A stretch of 64,000 bases of DNA from SYOC01 sp035575235 (GTDB lineage: Bacteria > Desulfobacterota > Binatia > Bin18). Shown in pieces: positions 1 to 8,443 of this stretch. The DNA is taken from the NCBI GenBank assembly GCA_035575235.1, contig DATLYA010000316.1, positions 1 to 64,000 on the forward strand, written 5' to 3'. Made by a program: the position numbers and the translations under genes. The notes beneath the pieces were generated by a model. That model ran no database searches, was not told the DNA's origin, and saw only the letters and a program-made list of their open reading frames with translations. Position 1 is the first letter of the stretch; every line of letters begins with the position of its first letter.

Positions 1-602
1 ACGGCTGTGCCTGTCACGACCACGCCATGGCCTCTCATGACGAATGCCCGGTCAATCGGCAAACGGAAATATCCAGGCAAAGGAGGACGTTCGTAGGAAC
101 TTAACTGCGCTACAATTTCTTGGCGAAGCCGGTCAAGCCCCCTGCCGGTGACAGAAGACACCGGAATAATGGGTGAGCCCTCGAGCGTGGTGTCGAGCGT
201 GAGAATTTCGATTTCCTCTTGGACTTCCGCCACTCGGGCAGGATCGACGAGATCCGTTTTGGTGATGACAAAGATGCCTTTGCGCAGGCCGAGGAGATGC
301 AGAAAGTCGAGGTGCTCCTCACTTTGCGGCATGACGCCATCATCCGCCGCAACCGTGAACAACACGAGATCGATCCCATGGGCGCCAGCCAGCATGTTAC
401 GGATGAACCGCTCGTGGCCGGGCACATCAACGATGCCGGCGCGCTCGCCATTCGGGAGGTCAAAGTACGCGAAGCCCAGGTCAATAGAAATGCCGCGCTC
501 CTGCTCCTCTTTTAGCCGATCGGTTTCCTGACCGGTGAGCGCTCTAATGAGCGATGTTTTCCCATGATCAATATGTCCAGCTGTGCCGATCACATGCGGC
601 AT
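1..602 (-). CDS. selB: SelB, selenocysteine-specific elongation factor (N-terminal part, runs off window)
   Basis: GTPase that delivers Sec-tRNA to the ribosome at UGA codons. Reverse translation from the ATG at 602 begins MPHVIGTAGHIDHGKTSL: the P-loop is GHIDHGKT (residues 9-16), followed by a switch region with ERGISIDLGF, the G3 motif DVPGHE and the G4 motif TKTD. AGHIDHGKT together with RGISIDLGFA is typical of SelB and separates it from EF-Tu and IF2. About 200 residues are present; the C-terminal winged-helix repeats that read the SECIS element lie outside the window. It implies that the organism makes selenoproteins, but no selA, selC or selD is visible here. Confidence 0.9.
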   Translation of the reverse strand, partial: MPHVIGTAGHIDHGKTSLIRALTGQETDRLKEEQERGISIDLGFAYFDLPNGERAGIVDVPGHERFIRNMLAGAHGIDLVLFTVAADDGVMPQSEEHLDFLHLLGLRKGIFVITKTDLVDPARVAEVQEEIEILTLDTTLEGSPIIPVSSVTGRGLDRLRQEIVAQLSSYERPPLPGYFRLPIDRAFVMRGHGVVVTGTA

Positions 603-616
603 GACGTACGCCTTTC

Positions 617-817
617 CTACACCAAGTCGTCATTGTGACAAAAAGGCGCATGGAAGGAAATCCCTTCTTCTGAAGGATTAAGGCGTCTCGCGCGCGCGGC
701 AAAGTAGATCTCCAACCTGGCATTAACTAAGCGCTCCGCCAGAAGATCATTGAGCAACACGATGGTCGTATCGGGGGGATCTAGCCCTGCCCGCGGCGCC
801 GCGTTGTACTTCGCCAC
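617..817 (-). CDS. possible small hypothetical protein upstream of selB
   Basis: A 66-codon frame with a GTG start and a GGAGG-like sequence a few bases before it, ending 14 bp upstream of the selB start and on the same strand. No family is recognised; the peptide has no membrane helix and ends in a Cys/His-containing tail. It could be a real leader gene of the selB operon, the end of a decayed gene, or chance. It is listed because it is the only plausible content of the 603-948 gap. Confidence 0.22.
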   Translation of the reverse strand: MAKYNAAPRAGLDPPDTTIVLLNDLLAERLVNARLEIYFAARARRLNPSEEGISFHAPFCHNDDLV

Positions 818-948
818 CCAACGTCCTCCGCCGCTATGTCACAGTGTCCTCTTGAAGGCTAACACCAGCAGGATGGCAGGCAGGAGCGAGAAGGTGACCC
901 TCCAGCGCTGACAGCGCGCGGCGAATGCGGTAGGGTGAAAGGCGGTTT

Positions 949-2475
949 ATGCGACGGTCATCACTTGGCGAAAAAATCGTCCTCGGTTTTGGCCTTGCGT
1001 TGCTTATGCTGATTACGCTTAGTGTGGCGGCGTATCGCAATATCCGGGTATTCACAGAGACCAATTACTGGGTTGAGCGCTCCGAGAAGGTGTTGGGGGC
1101 TCTGGAGAAGGTGCAAACTCAAGCAGAAGACGCGGAAGTCGAGCGCGGCTATCTTCTGACCGGCGACGAGGCGTTTTTGGAGCCCTATCGCGTCGCGAAA
1201 AATGCGCTGCCGGCCACGCTGGAGCAATTGCAGCGTCTGACGGCAGATCATCCACCGCAGCGGCAACGGCTGGCCACCCTGGCGCCGCTCATGATGCAGC
1301 GCATCGCCTTCGCTCAAGCCATCATTGATGCCCGGCGAGCGAGAGGACCTCAAGCCGCCATCGACATGCTCCAGTCCGGCCAGGGAAAAGCTCTCCTGGA
1401 AAAGATTGATGCGCTTATCGATGCATTGCGGAGTGAGGAAGTCGAGTTACTGCAACAGCGGCGATTGGCGGCGGATCGCAGTGCACGGGCCACGTTGCGT
1501 ATGATTATCGTGAGCGATGTGCTGGCGTTCCTGTGTGTGGCGCTTGCCGGAGCCGCGATCGGCCGCGACCTCACGAAGCGGAAGTCGGCGGAACGTGCGT
1601 TGCTCCAAGCTCACACCGACCTGGAGCAACGGGTGGCGGAACGGACGGCGGCGTTATCACAGGCCAATGAAGAGCTTCGGCGCGAGGTGGCCGAGCGTGA
1701 ACGCGCAGAGGAAGCCTTGGCGCAACGCACGGTGGAATTACAACGGTCTAATGACGAGTTACAACAATTTGCCTCTGTCGCCTCCCACGATTTGCAGGAG
1801 CCGTTACGCACGGTCGCCAGCTTCGCACGCCTCCTCGCTGATCGCTACCGCGGCAAACTCGACGCCGACGCGGATGAATTCATTGGGTTTATTGTTGATG
1901 GGACGACGCGCATGCAGGCGATGGTGCAAGATTTACTGACCTACGCTCGGGTCGGCAGCCGTGGGCAAAAATTCACGGCGACGGATAGTCAGGCGGTGCT
2001 CGACAGCGTGCTGCATGATTTGCAGCACGCCATTAGCGAAAGCGATGCGACGGTCACCGCCGATCCGTTGCCAACGGTTATGGCGGATGAACATCAACTG
2101 CGGCAACTCTTCCAGAATCTGATCGGCAACGCGCTGAAGTACCGCGGAACGGAGCCGCCGTGTATTCGTATTTCAGCCAGGCGCGAGAGTTCACATTGGG
2201 TGTTCTCTGTGCAGGACAACGGCATCGGCATTGATCCGCAACACGCTGAGCGCATTTTCGTGATCTTTCAACGATTACACACGCGCAGTGAATATCCCGG
2301 GACCGGCATCGGGCTTGCCATCTGTAAAAGAATCGTAGAGCGTCACGGTGGACGCATCTGGGTGGAATCGACGCCGGGAAAAGGCTCGACATTCTTCTTT
2401 ACGCTGAAAGAGAGTAAGCTGTTGATGGAAAGCGAGGCTCCCTGGACGTCCACTCGGCGGGCAAGTGTACGATGA
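949..2475 (+). CDS. sensor histidine kinase with CHASE3-like sensor
   Basis: Inner-membrane two-component sensor, 508 residues. A first transmembrane helix (about 9-27) and a second (about 185-205) bracket an extracytoplasmic helical domain containing ERGYLLTGDE, the mark of CHASE3 domains. A charged coiled coil (about 215-275, LEQRVAERTAAL) follows. The dimerisation/phosphoacceptor helix carries ASHDLQEPLRTV with His280, the phytochrome-kinase type of H-box. The ATPase domain has the N-box (LFQNLIGNALKYR), G1 (DNGIGID), F (IFVIFQRLH) and G2 (GTGIGLAICKRIVERHGG). No receiver domain is fused and no response regulator lies nearby, so it is an orphan whose partner is unknown. It is divergent from selB and convergent with the secretion operon. 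Confidence 0.9.
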   Translation: MRRSSLGEKIVLGFGLALLMLITLSVAAYRNIRVFTETNYWVERSEKVLGALEKVQTQAEDAEVERGYLLTGDEAFLEPYRVAKNALPATLEQLQRLTADHPPQRQRLATLAPLMMQRIAFAQAIIDARRARGPQAAIDMLQSGQGKALLEKIDALIDALRSEEVELLQQRRLAADRSARATLRMIIVSDVLAFLCVALAGAAIGRDLTKRKSAERALLQAHTDLEQRVAERTAALSQANEELRREVAERERAEEALAQRTVELQRSNDELQQFASVASHDLQEPLRTVASFARLLADRYRGKLDADADEFIGFIVDGTTRMQAMVQDLLTYARVGSRGQKFTATDSQAVLDSVLHDLQHAISESDATVTADPLPTVMADEHQLRQLFQNLIGNALKYRGTEPPCIRISARRESSHWVFSVQDNGIGIDPQHAERIFVIFQRLHTRSEYPGTGIGLAICKRIVERHGGRIWVESTPGKGSTFFFTLKESKLLMESEAPWTSTRRASVR

Positions 2476-2517
2476 CAAGTAGTTGAGCTGGTGAGCGTCT
2501 TGCCTCCGCTTTTCTCG

Positions 2518-3486
2518 TCATCTGAGCACCGGCGCCGCCAGCGTGCCAGTAAGGGCGGCTTTCCGCTCTCCCGCGCCGCCGGGCGCCACAGGAAGCAGGG
2601 ACACCAACGCCGCGAGTCCTGGCGGCGGCGCGCCGGTTTGCCGGGCTGTGAGCTGCAAGTCGAGGGCGCTCCACTCCACTGGCGACCGGATGACGACGGC
2701 GCCCTGGAGGCGCGCAGTAACGCCATCGGCTTCAAGCGTCAGCTCGGAGACCTCAATGCGTCCATTTTTGCATGTGGCCTGAAGCCGAGCCTGGACGGCG
2801 CGCAGCGGCGGCAGGGGGCTGGTGATGGCGTTGCCCGCTTTGAGTGCGCCGTCAACCAGAGAGGCCGTCAGAGCGCCAGACCAGGTGGCAATGTCCGCCG
2901 CTACCCCATGCAGTGAACCTTCCGCCGTGAGCGCGCCGCTCATGCGCCCCTGTCCCCATGGAGGAGGAAACGGCCAGCGCTCCAGGGCAATCTGCTCAAG
3001 CGAAAATTGCAAGTCGTATGCGCTGTTGTCATAGTGCAACACACCCCGCGCCGCACCGCCATACAGGACTGCTGAGAAGGCGAGTGGAAAGGGCTGGCCC
3101 TGCAGCAATCCTCCAATGGAAGGAGCAAGGGTGAAGCGCGAAAGCCGTAGCGGCGGCGTCATTCCTGGCTTGTCAATCGATACATCGAGTAAGATCCATC
3201 CTTTGTTCCAGGTCCATCTACTCTCGCCATAGGTGACGCGCAGCATGGCCGTGCGTTCAATTGAGGCGACGACGCGCTGCAAGAGCAAGTCCGCAGGGAA
3301 GGTCAAAACCAGGAAGACAAGAAAACAGGCGCCGCCATACAGCGCCCAGGTAAAGCGCCGCGAACGGGCCGAGAACCGCAAACGCCCATTTTCCGCCGGC
3401 GTCGCCGCTAAGGCGCTCGTGAATCGATCACGCCACAACGTCCTGAGGCTAGCGAGTGCTGATTGCCAATGTGGTAAGGAGAACAT
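2518..3486 (-). CDS. gspN: type II secretion system protein N
   Basis: Last gene of the secretion operon, 322 residues. A single membrane anchor (about 47-70, FTWALYGGACFLVFLVLTFPADLLL) is followed by a beta-rich periplasmic domain. The anchor ending in FPA, the short WxW-type segments (SRWTWNKGWI) and the repeated SLDG/LxLxG-like strands match the GspN (T2SSN) family, an inner-membrane/periplasmic accessory of the secretin channel. The start overlaps the end of gspM by 38 bp, which indicates translational coupling. The call rests mostly on operon position and topology, because GspN sequences are poorly conserved. Confidence 0.75.
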   Translation of the reverse strand: MFSLPHWQSALASLRTLWRDRFTSALAATPAENGRLRFSARSRRFTWALYGGACFLVFLVLTFPADLLLQRVVASIERTAMLRVTYGESRWTWNKGWILLDVSIDKPGMTPPLRLSRFTLAPSIGGLLQGQPFPLAFSAVLYGGAARGVLHYDNSAYDLQFSLEQIALERWPFPPPWGQGRMSGALTAEGSLHGVAADIATWSGALTASLVDGALKAGNAITSPLPPLRAVQARLQATCKNGRIEVSELTLEADGVTARLQGAVVIRSPVEWSALDLQLTARQTGAPPPGLAALVSLLPVAPGGAGERKAALTGTLAAPVLR

Positions 3487-4081
3487 CGAAGGTGTACGGA
3501 TCCTTATAGCGTTTTTTCATTGACAGTTGTCGTGGATGCAGCAGAGGCCCTGCAGTCTCAATTTTGTAGAGCAGCTCAACGAGCTCCCGCAGGGAGACGC
3601 CGTTAAGCCTGAGTTCGACGGCGTTCAGTACGGCTCCGTCCCGCTGCTCCTCTGCGGTTGGCGTGATGGCGGACACTTTTTCTTGTCCGACCGTAGACCT
3701 GGCGAGGTTTTCCAGAAAAGCAACAGGAGAGAAGTTGACTCCAGCGGCGGACTGTGCGCGCTCTACGGTCGCTTTCGTCTCCAGGTACTCTTGCCGTAAC
3801 GCTATCACCTCCTGTAATTCCCGCTCCTTGGCTGCAACCCGCGCGCGCAAGTCGTCGTGCATTTGCCATAAAGGATCCAGAAGCAAAAAATACAGCAGGG
3901 TTCCGCTCAGCGCGACGCCTGCAGCGGCGACAAAGCGCTGTTCGCGTGGGGAAAGGCGCGCCAGCAGCGCTGCAAGCGTGTGCAGCCTGAAGGACGTAGG
4001 GAGGGACAGACGGTCGCTGAGTGCAAAATGGAACTTGCGCAGCAAAACTTGCGGAAGGCGGAAGGCGGAAGGCGGAATCAT
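3449..4081 (-). CDS. gspM: type II secretion system protein M
   Basis: Bitopic inner-membrane protein of the secretion platform, 210 residues. It has a cytoplasmic N terminus ending in LSPREQRF, one transmembrane helix (about 50-70), a coiled-coil stretch (about 78-110, RARVAAKERELQEVIALRQEYLETK) and a small periplasmic ferredoxin-like domain. SPREQR before the helix and the coiled coil after it are the usual GspM layout. The first 13 codons are not protein-like: they are written by a run of four GGCGGAA heptamers (4050-4077), so the extreme N terminus is repeat-derived. It partners GspL, encoded immediately upstream. Confidence 0.82.
   Translation of the reverse strand: MIPPSAFRLPQVLLRKFHFALSDRLSLPTSFRLHTLAALLARLSPREQRFVAAAGVALSGTLLYFLLLDPLWQMHDDLRARVAAKERELQEVIALRQEYLETKATVERAQSAAGVNFSPVAFLENLARSTVGQEKVSAITPTAEEQRDGAVLNAVELRLNGVSLRELVELLYKIETAGPLLHPRQLSMKKRYKDPYTFDVLLTTLAISTR
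4050..4077. repeat. heptamer array, GGCGGAA type
   Basis: TGCGGAA followed by three GGCGGAA, encoding the first residues of GspM and reaching to within 20 bp of the gspL stop. Confidence 0.85.
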
Positions 4082-4096
4082 GAGATGTTTGCCTGT

Positions 4097-5548
4097 CTAG
4101 TGCTGACCGCTTTCTGTTTTCTGATCTCCAAGGATCAATTGCAAACTGAAGGCAACTTTTTTCCCGCCCGCCGTCATTTTGACGTCCTTGAGCTGGACGT
4201 CGCGGAATACGCCAAGGTTTGCCACGGTCGTTTTAATCGTTTCCGTCGCATCGAAGGAGGTCGTCGAGCCGCGCAGCCGAATCGCGTCGGCGTCGAAGGT
4301 CCATTCGTCGAGATCAAGCGTGAGTTGCTCGGGCAACGCGGCGCTGAGTTGACGCAAGAGTTCAAGCGGCGACGCTGAGGAAGAACCCTGCAACAGCTGC
4401 TGGCGGCTGCGCAACGCGTCAACGGCGTCGCGCAGCTGTGTTTTCTCACTGACAATAGTATGGACATCCGGAAGCGTCGCGGTAAATACGCGGCGGATTT
4501 CCTGCCGGATGGCGTCGTGGCGGGCGTTCAACCGATGCATGTCGATGGCAAAGGCAAGTCCGGCGGCGGCGGCGACTTCCATAGTAAGCCAACCCAGTCG
4601 GGAAAGCTCCGAACGGAACGCTTCCCGCCGCCCCTGATGAGTGAAGGCTCCTTGCCGTAAGTTGACCGCCGGCGTTGTCAGGCCGAGTGCTTCGTGGAGG
4701 GCAAGTCCAAGACAGACCGCATAGCCGCCTTGCGCAGATCGCCAGGACGGTGGAATCATGGGAATCGGCGTTTCCTGCAGCGGCAGGATAGGCGCGGTCA
4801 GCGCTAGCGCCAATTCCTGGCAGAGCAGTGATGCGCGTGATCCTCCGCCATGGAGGATCACACGGTCCAGGGCGATTGTCTCAGTTGCACTTGACGCTAA
4901 CAGGGTCCAGCGTAACTGTCGTATCAGCACTGCATGCCCATCCTTATCATCCAGGCCAATACTCAGCGTGCGAAGGCCGTACAAGACGCCATCGTGAAGC
5001 AGCGCGACCGAGGCGCGCTGTGCCCCGATGTCGAGCAGAGCGGTGACGCCCCGGAGATCGGTTTGCGCCAGATGAAGCAGAGTGAGGGGAGCGAGCGAAG
5101 CGACGCCGACGTAGGTTGGATCAAAGCCAGCTGCGGCTAAGTCTTCTAAATGTTCAGTTAATATTGTTCGAGGAACAGCAATCGCGAGCACCCTCGTTCC
5201 TGAAGCCGTGCGCCGTGTGACAGCGAAATCGACTACTACTGCGTCAAGTTCGAAGGGGATGTGGTTGCCGAGTTCAAACGGCGCGGTTTGTTGCAGTTGA
5301 CGAGTTCTGGTGAAGGGCAGCTCAAGAAACCGGACAGAGACCGCATCGCCTGGAAGACAAGACACCACCGTATCCGCCCGCAACGGGTGCATGGCGCGAA
5401 AGTCCCGGAGCTGCGCCGCTAAAGGACGCTCAGGCTCGCGCTCGTACTGGAAGACGCCGGCCACCCGGCAGCGCCGCAGCGAGCTTTCAATGACCGCGGC
5501 TTTGAGCGTCCGCGATCCGATATCAAGAGCAACAATACGCCGCGCCAT
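4097..5548 (-). CDS. gspL: type II secretion system protein L (PilM-like plus PilN-like)
   Basis: Cytoplasmic actin-fold domain joined to a membrane anchor, 483 residues. The N terminus (VALDIGSRTLKAA) is the phosphate-1 loop of the PilM/FtsA/GspL actin-like fold, and LLDIGAQRASVALL (about 192-205) is the second phosphate loop. A hydrophobic segment (about 322-340) and a coiled coil with a small C-terminal domain correspond to the PilN-like part. GspL links the GspE ATPase to the inner-membrane platform. It starts 3 bp after the end of gspK and ends 15 bp before gspM, consistent with one transcript. Confidence 0.85.
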   Translation of the reverse strand: MARRIVALDIGSRTLKAAVIESSLRRCRVAGVFQYEREPERPLAAQLRDFRAMHPLRADTVVSCLPGDAVSVRFLELPFTRTRQLQQTAPFELGNHIPFELDAVVVDFAVTRRTASGTRVLAIAVPRTILTEHLEDLAAAGFDPTYVGVASLAPLTLLHLAQTDLRGVTALLDIGAQRASVALLHDGVLYGLRTLSIGLDDKDGHAVLIRQLRWTLLASSATETIALDRVILHGGGSRASLLCQELALALTAPILPLQETPIPMIPPSWRSAQGGYAVCLGLALHEALGLTTPAVNLRQGAFTHQGRREAFRSELSRLGWLTMEVAAAAGLAFAIDMHRLNARHDAIRQEIRRVFTATLPDVHTIVSEKTQLRDAVDALRSRQQLLQGSSSASPLELLRQLSAALPEQLTLDLDEWTFDADAIRLRGSTTSFDATETIKTTVANLGVFRDVQLKDVKMTAGGKKVAFSLQLILGDQKTESGQH

Positions 5549-5551
5549 GAT

Positions 5552-6526
5552 CTACTCGCTGTAGACGTCGCTCCCGCCTGGCGCGGTGAAAGGAAGGGGT
5601 TGCCAGGAAAGTGGAATCACCTCTCCTGCCCGACGGTGGACAGTCACACGCAGGAGTTGGCTCACTGTTCCTATAGTCGCGACCGCGGCGATGGAAAAAA
5701 ATTCGCTGCGGGGGTTCGTGAGATTTACACCTTCTTCCTGCGTTCGCGGCGGGAGTCCTAATCGTTCGCGCAGGTCATTGCGGCCATGCGAGGGCATATC
5801 GATGCGAGCCGCCATAAAAGCGTCGAGCCGTTTCGCTTCAACCGATGGGAAGAGCGCCGCCAGGACGTCTCGCGGCGCGGTATTTTCATTAATCGTGTTG
5901 GCGCTCTCTGGCAGCACGGTCACGACTTCGTCAAGCCGCGCGCGGATGGCCGGCGTCAATCCCGCCACGCGACCAAGTTCACCAAGAGTGAGAAATGCGC
6001 CGTTGCGAGCTGTGTAGGCCGGCGTGAGCCCCAGGTAGTAGTTTTTTTCCGCGCCGCGCGGTTCAGGAAAATCATCCGCGTCGAGCCAGTCCAGCACTGG
6101 ATCAAGAAGACTGAGCTCCACCCCGCGCAGCATAAACAGCCGCTCCGCCGTCTGTCGCCACTGCATATTGATCGTGCCGTTGCTGTTGCGTAGCGCGTTC
6201 AAGTTCAGCTTTCCTTGTTCATCGGTCACCCGGATGGTGACGACGCCTTCACCCACGGGAAGCGGGGGCAGCGCCCGCGCCCACTCTTCATTGAGCGCGT
6301 CGATGCTAGAGACTTGCGCATCTTGCTTTAGGGCAAGCAATGCCAGGTTCACTCCCGAGCGCGCCAGATAGGCCGCCTGCAAGGAGCGTGCGGCGTTGTG
6401 AGCGAGATGCTGGTCAATCTGAGTCGAATAGGCAAACTCGACCACAAGCACAGTGAGCAAGGTGATCGCAAGCAGCACAATCACTAACGCCGCGCCGCGT
6501 TCGGCTGTAGACTCCTGGCTCATCAC
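5552..6526 (-). CDS. gspK: type II secretion minor pseudopilin K
   Basis: Largest minor pseudopilin, 324 residues, which caps the pseudopilus tip together with GspI and GspJ. The N terminus has ERGAALVIVLLAITLLTVLVVEF, a prepilin cleavage and hydrophobic segment; the methylation site follows Gly11. An alpha-domain inserted in the pilin fold carries the LNLNALRN and DWLDADD stretch typical of GspK, where calcium is normally bound. The family is usually about 300-330 residues, so this is full length. The start overlaps the end of gspJ by 4 bp (ATGA). Confidence 0.88.
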   Translation of the reverse strand: MMSQESTAERGAALVIVLLAITLLTVLVVEFAYSTQIDQHLAHNAARSLQAAYLARSGVNLALLALKQDAQVSSIDALNEEWARALPPLPVGEGVVTIRVTDEQGKLNLNALRNSNGTINMQWRQTAERLFMLRGVELSLLDPVLDWLDADDFPEPRGAEKNYYLGLTPAYTARNGAFLTLGELGRVAGLTPAIRARLDEVVTVLPESANTINENTAPRDVLAALFPSVEAKRLDAFMAARIDMPSHGRNDLRERLGLPPRTQEEGVNLTNPRSEFFSIAAVATIGTVSQLLRVTVHRRAGEVIPLSWQPLPFTAPGGSDVYSE

Positions 6527-7248
6527 GATCTCTTGCGTCTCTTCTCCGCCAACGGGAGATCCACCACGGTGGAGAACTGCAGCACCTCTCCATGTGAATC
6601 CGCAACATACACGGTCGCCTCAACGGCTTGCGGCAGTTGCCCTTGAGCCTCGCCCTGCCGCCATTCCTCCCGCCAATTCCGTCCATCAAAGAAGCGAAAC
6701 CGCAGTCCACGGACGCGAGAGAGTAGCGGCGCGCTCTCGTCCAGGGAGTTGTGATGCGGCGAGAGGGTAAAGCTGACGCGCCGCACGAGTTGTTTTTCGT
6801 TCCTGTCATCCGGTGCCGGTTCCAGCGCGTAGCCGATCTCACTCACATCTCCTTCCGGGGTGCGGCTCGACAAGGCGGTGCGGGTCAACGTCACGAACGA
6901 CAATGTATCGTCCGGAAACTCCCGCGCCAGCCGTGTTTCGCTCGTAAACCGGGCGTTTGCGGTTGTCATAGGTAAAGTGGACTGTAGATCCTCACCAAGG
7001 CGCAACAGGGCAATGCGTGCGGCGCGTGCGCGCGCCGCACGTTCCTCCACCAGTCGCTTACTCATTAACGTTTGACTGAAGACGCCGTACAACGCCGCCA
7101 AAACAAGACTGAGAATCGCGCTTGCGACCAGGACCTCCAAGAGGGTGAAACCTCTGGCCAATACGGCATGCGGCATGCGGAGTGCGGAATAACATCTCCA
7201 ACCTGGAGCCCGGCGCTCAGCGCTCGGTCCTCGGTCCTCAGTGCTCAT
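6523..7248 (-). CDS. gspJ: type II secretion minor pseudopilin J
   Basis: Pseudopilin with the type III signal ARGFTLLEVLVASAIL (cleavage after Gly33 in this frame). Mature length is about 208 residues, usual for GspJ, and the C terminus has the family-typical paired segment RGLRFRFFDGRNWREEW. Two starts are possible: 7248, which overlaps gspI by ATGA, and Met25 at 7176, which would leave an ordinary nine-residue leader. The extra leader is encoded by two heptamer arrays (7164-7191 and 7212-7246). Confidence 0.88.
   Translation of the reverse strand: MSTEDRGPSAERRAPGWRCYSALRMPHAVLARGFTLLEVLVASAILSLVLAALYGVFSQTLMSKRLVEERAARARAARIALLRLGEDLQSTLPMTTANARFTSETRLAREFPDDTLSFVTLTRTALSSRTPEGDVSEIGYALEPAPDDRNEKQLVRRVSFTLSPHHNSLDESAPLLSRVRGLRFRFFDGRNWREEWRQGEAQGQLPQAVEATVYVADSHGEVLQFSTVVDLPLAEKRRKRS
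7164..7246. repeat. two heptamer arrays at the start of gspJ
   Basis: CGGCATG x2, CGGAGTG, CGGAATA (7164-7191), then GGCGCTC, AGCGCTC, GGTCCTC x2, AGTGCTC (7212-7246). Confidence 0.85.
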
Positions 7249-7727
7249 GACCCCTCCAACGGCGTGAAGAGCGTCAGCTCACATGACTCATCCGGCCGTT
7301 CTCCCCAGAAGACGCCGACATGTAATTCCCATAAATCGCTGAGCGGCGTGGGACGAATTGTCCTCCGCCAACGGAATTCTGGATATTGGCCCGGATGCAA
7401 CACGGAAAAATCACCTGATGTGACTTGCGCCGCCGCTGCGCCCTCAAGCTGCGTGCGCGTGAGCATTTCCTGGGCAAGCAGCGTAGCGGTGCTCAAGCGT
7501 TGCGCGCGAATTGCCGTGGTCAGGCTTCGGTTATACAACCCCAACAGGCTCACTAACGCGACTGCGAGGATAGCCATGGCGACCAGCACTTCGAGCAAAG
7601 TAAAGCCGGAGGAGCCAGCAGTCAGAAGCCAGGAGCCTGTAACCAGTCTGCATGTACCAACAGACTGTTGCTCCAGGATCTGTATTTTTGACTTTTGACT
7701 TTTGACTTTTGACTTTTGACTTTGCAT
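7245..7727 (-). CDS. gspI: type II secretion minor pseudopilin I
   Basis: Pseudopilin with GFTLLEVLVAMAIL (cleavage after Gly41), a helix, and a short globular domain; the mature part is about 120 residues as expected. It is the core of the GspI-J-K tip complex. The start codon overlaps the gspH stop (TAATG). The 40-residue leader is unusually long and Lys/Ser/Gln-rich (KSKVKSQKSK) because its DNA consists of five perfect TTTTGAC units (7686-7720) and a second degenerate heptamer run (7612-7646). There is no internal ATG closer to the cleavage site, so the leader is either really translated or the start is a non-ATG codon. Confidence 0.87.
   Translation of the reverse strand: MQSQKSKVKSQKSKIQILEQQSVGTCRLVTGSWLLTAGSSGFTLLEVLVAMAILAVALVSLLGLYNRSLTTAIRAQRLSTATLLAQEMLTRTQLEGAAAAQVTSGDFSVLHPGQYPEFRWRRTIRPTPLSDLWELHVGVFWGERPDESCELTLFTPLEGS
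7612..7720. repeat. two heptamer arrays at the start of gspI
   Basis: GAGCCAG, CAGTCAG, AAGCCAG, GAGCCTG, TAACCAG (7612-7646) and five perfect TTTTGAC units (7686-7720). Confidence 0.9.
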
Positions 7728-8443
7728 TATCTCTGATCCTTAGCCTCTAAAGAAAACCCATCAACATATCCCTCATAAATCCGCGCTTCTCCAGTAAGCG
7801 GGGGGATGAGCACGGTGACGGTGTGGGAGCGTTGGTCGCGCAGGTGAATGATCGTAGGATCGGCGTAGCCATGGGGCAAGAAATGCGTGTACACCTGCCC
7901 CATGCTGATGCGTCCGACCCCCGGCGCTTGCACGTCGGCGAAAGTGATGGTCGAAGGTAATTGGACGGGGCGAGAGAGCGGCGTCAGATCGTTGCGAAAC
8001 TCTGCACTCTCTTGCGTCACCACGAGTTTGGTGACCCAGTATCTCTGTTTGTCCAGGTCATAATTCAACCGGTACGGTTGATTACGCAGCGCGGCCTCGC
8101 CAGACACATAACGCACGACAGCGGCAAGACGTTTTGCCGTGGCCTCTAGCCGTGCGCCGCTGACATCACCCAGGCGCGGCGCCATCGCAGCGACGAGGAG
8201 TCCGATGATGAAGAGAACGACCGCCAATTCCAACAGCGTGAATCCTGCGCCGGCGCTTGCGGTTCGTGAATTTGGCCGGGCTGAACCGGAGAATCGGAGA
8301 ACGGGAGCAGCGGAGACGTTCAAGCCCGAACCGGAGAAAGTAGGACGTTTTCTCTCCGACTCCCCGATGCCCCGATGCCCCGGTTCCTTTTTACAAGTCG
8401 CGGCTGTCGATATCAGCATATTTCCCCTCGCCGCCCTCCTCAC
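7727..8443 (-). CDS. gspH: type II secretion pseudopilin H
   Basis: Minor pseudopilin with GFTLLELAVVLFIIGLLVAAMAPRL, cleavage after Gly67 in the longest frame, followed by about 170 residues with the beta-rich GspH/FimT-like domain. The longest frame overlaps gspG by 53 bp; Met9 (8419) also overlaps. A TTG at codon 41 would start the protein after the gspG stop. Whichever start is used, the segment before the cleavage site is encoded by an octamer array with inverted arms (8284-8382). The true start is therefore uncertain, while the mature protein is clear. Confidence 0.83.
   Translation of the reverse strand: MRRAARGNMLISTAATCKKEPGHRGIGESERKRPTFSGSGLNVSAAPVLRFSGSARPNSRTASAGAGFTLLELAVVLFIIGLLVAAMAPRLGDVSGARLEATAKRLAAVVRYVSGEAALRNQPYRLNYDLDKQRYWVTKLVVTQESAEFRNDLTPLSRPVQLPSTITFADVQAPGVGRISMGQVYTHFLPHGYADPTIIHLRDQRSHTVTVLIPPLTGEARIYEGYVDGFSLEAKDQR
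8284..8382. repeat. octamer array with inverted arms at the start of gspH
   Basis: AACCGGAG, AATCGGAG, AACGGGAG, CAGCGGAG (8284-8315) and TCTCTCCG, ACTCCCCG, ATGCCCCG x2 (8351-8382). Same family as the arrays at 10204 and 45134. Confidence 0.85.

Noticed and set aside
1..602. Selenoprotein genes or SECIS elements in the window
   Set aside because: No in-frame TGA inside an otherwise conserved gene was found, despite selB.
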